A model generated the notes under the pieces. It did not search any database, was not told the origin of the DNA, and was given only the letters and a program-made list of their open reading frames with translations. Below, piece by piece: positions 5,027 through 5,840 of a stretch of 5,840 bases of DNA. The stretch is from CAZQLW01 sp964639875 (lineage in GTDB: Archaea; Nanobdellota; Nanobdellia; Woesearchaeales; GW2011-AR9). The position numbers and the translations under genes were made by a program. The stretch lies in NCBI GenBank assembly GCA_964639875.1, contig CAZXEM010000070.1, forward strand, positions 1 to 5,840, written 5' to 3'. Each line of letters begins with the position of its first letter. Position 1 is the first letter of the stretch.

Positions 5027-5808
5027 TTTGAATTATAATAATGTTCCAAAAGATATTTTAATCTTTGGTTTTTCTCCGTTCCTTCAAAATTTTTACTTTT
5101 AGAACAGATCTTTACTCCTTCAATAAACCCCCCCATTTTTAAAAATTTCTCTGCTAAATTCACACTTCTTGTTCTTATTCTGTTCCCATTCAATTTCATA
5201 TTTAGTCCAATCATCTCAGAAATTTTCATCCATTCTTTCACTAAAGTAGGATGAAAACAGACAAGATATAATGCTGGTCTTTTTTTACCTCTTGCATTGG
5301 ATTCAGTCACACAACCATCTAGAGATAATCCAATTCTAAAACAAAGTTCAATTAATTCTTTTGGCCTATTGAATAAAAAAGAAAGAGAGGGTTGTTTTTG
5401 TTTTGAGTAAATCTCCCAATTTTCAGTTCCTCTTTGTGGCTGATGTTTAGTAGTGGGTGTCCTAGTATAAACCTCATCTAAAACTGTTCTTACTTTTTCA
5501 TTTCTGGAGAATATTATTTTAATAGTGTTTCTAGAATCTTTTGTTTCTCTTGGATTAAGGCTCAATTCGTTAAGTAAATCTGTGAAAATCTCTCTTAATG
5601 TTTGATCAGAACTTGCTAATCTTACCATTCCATAACCATAATCCGCAGAACCGTCAGTAAGAAGAATCGTTGTAAGGATATCAATTAATCCTTCTCTTCC
5701 AAATTGAGCTTTCCATATTTTAACACGATTGTTCTTTTCACCTGCTGGAAAAGTTCTTTTTTTAGATAATGTGGTCAATAATGTTTCTGATCTTGACCTA
5801 AACTTCAT
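5023..5808 (-). CDS. Two-motif LAGLIDADG endonuclease-like protein (frame open at window edge)
   Basis: This looks like a stand-alone LAGLIDADG-superfamily protein: a homing-endonuclease fold, used by relatives also as intron maturases or DNA-binding regulators. Two motif helices are visible, LIDILTTILLTDGS (41-54) with Asp52 and ELIELCFRIGLSLDGCV (151-167) with Asp164. These acids correspond to the metal-binding catalytic residues, so an active pseudo-symmetric monomer is possible. A strand follows motif 1 (MVRLASSDQTLREIFTDLL), as is typical; the second half ends in IRTRSVNLAEKFLKMGGFIE. The Arg/Lys-rich N-terminus could contact nucleic acid. No interrupted host gene surrounds it, and it shares a 4-nt overlap with mtaB downstream. 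The ATG at 5808 lacks a convincing Shine-Dalgarno or a TATA box at 26 nt. The frame stays open to base 5838, so the true start may lie outside the window. Confidence 0.78.
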   Translation of the reverse strand: MKFRSRSETLLTTLSKKRTFPAGEKNNRVKIWKAQFGREGLIDILTTILLTDGSADYGYGMVRLASSDQTLREIFTDLLNELSLNPRETKDSRNTIKIIFSRNEKVRTVLDEVYTRTPTTKHQPQRGTENWEIYSKQKQPSLSFLFNRPKELIELCFRIGLSLDGCVTESNARGKKRPALYLVCFHPTLVKEWMKISEMIGLNMKLNGNRIRTRSVNLAEKFLKMGGFIEGVKICSKSKNFEGTEKNQRLKYLLEHYYNSK

Positions 5809-5840
5809 GAAATTTAGTTTTTCATATTTCTTTAGAATCA

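Overview
The window looks like AT-rich archaeal DNA, most plausibly from a small-genome lineage of the DPANN type (an inference, not a proven placement). The main evidence is a CDKAL1/archaeal-type tRNA methylthiotransferase rather than bacterial MiaB or RimO. In addition, four transcription units have an archaeal TATA element centred 25.5-27.5 nt upstream of the start codon, the geometry expected of leaderless archaeal mRNAs. Seven long genes, one gene cut by the window edge, and one small membrane-protein gene of 44 codons are supported.

Layout. Positions 2-808 (+) hold the C-terminal part of a membrane pyrophosphatase with the K+-independent proton-pump signature. Converging on it are three minus-strand genes, each with its own TATA box: a DUF1003 two-helix membrane protein (898-1350), a helical coiled-coil protein of unknown function (1398-1976), and a YunG-like protein with conserved Cys, His and Asp (2020-2397). 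A 117-bp divergent intergenic region (2398-2514) then fires a plus-strand operon: a 44-residue single-helix membrane protein (2515-2649), overlapped by 19 nt by the first of two tandem paralogous proteins of unknown function (2631-3140 and 3143-3775). Converging on this operon, with 24 bp of 3' overlap, is a minus-strand pair: a two-motif LAGLIDADG protein (5023-5808, reading frame open to the window edge) overlapping by 4 nt the start of the tRNA t6A37 methylthiotransferase (3752-5026).

How it fits together. The pyrophosphatase and the methylthiotransferase are housekeeping functions: energy conservation from PPi, and decoding fidelity at ANN codons. The parts least explained by known biology are the operon of a tiny membrane protein plus duplicated soluble proteins, and the translational coupling of a LAGLIDADG protein to a tRNA-modification gene. 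No tRNA, rRNA, CRISPR array, insertion sequence or inverted repeat was recognised.
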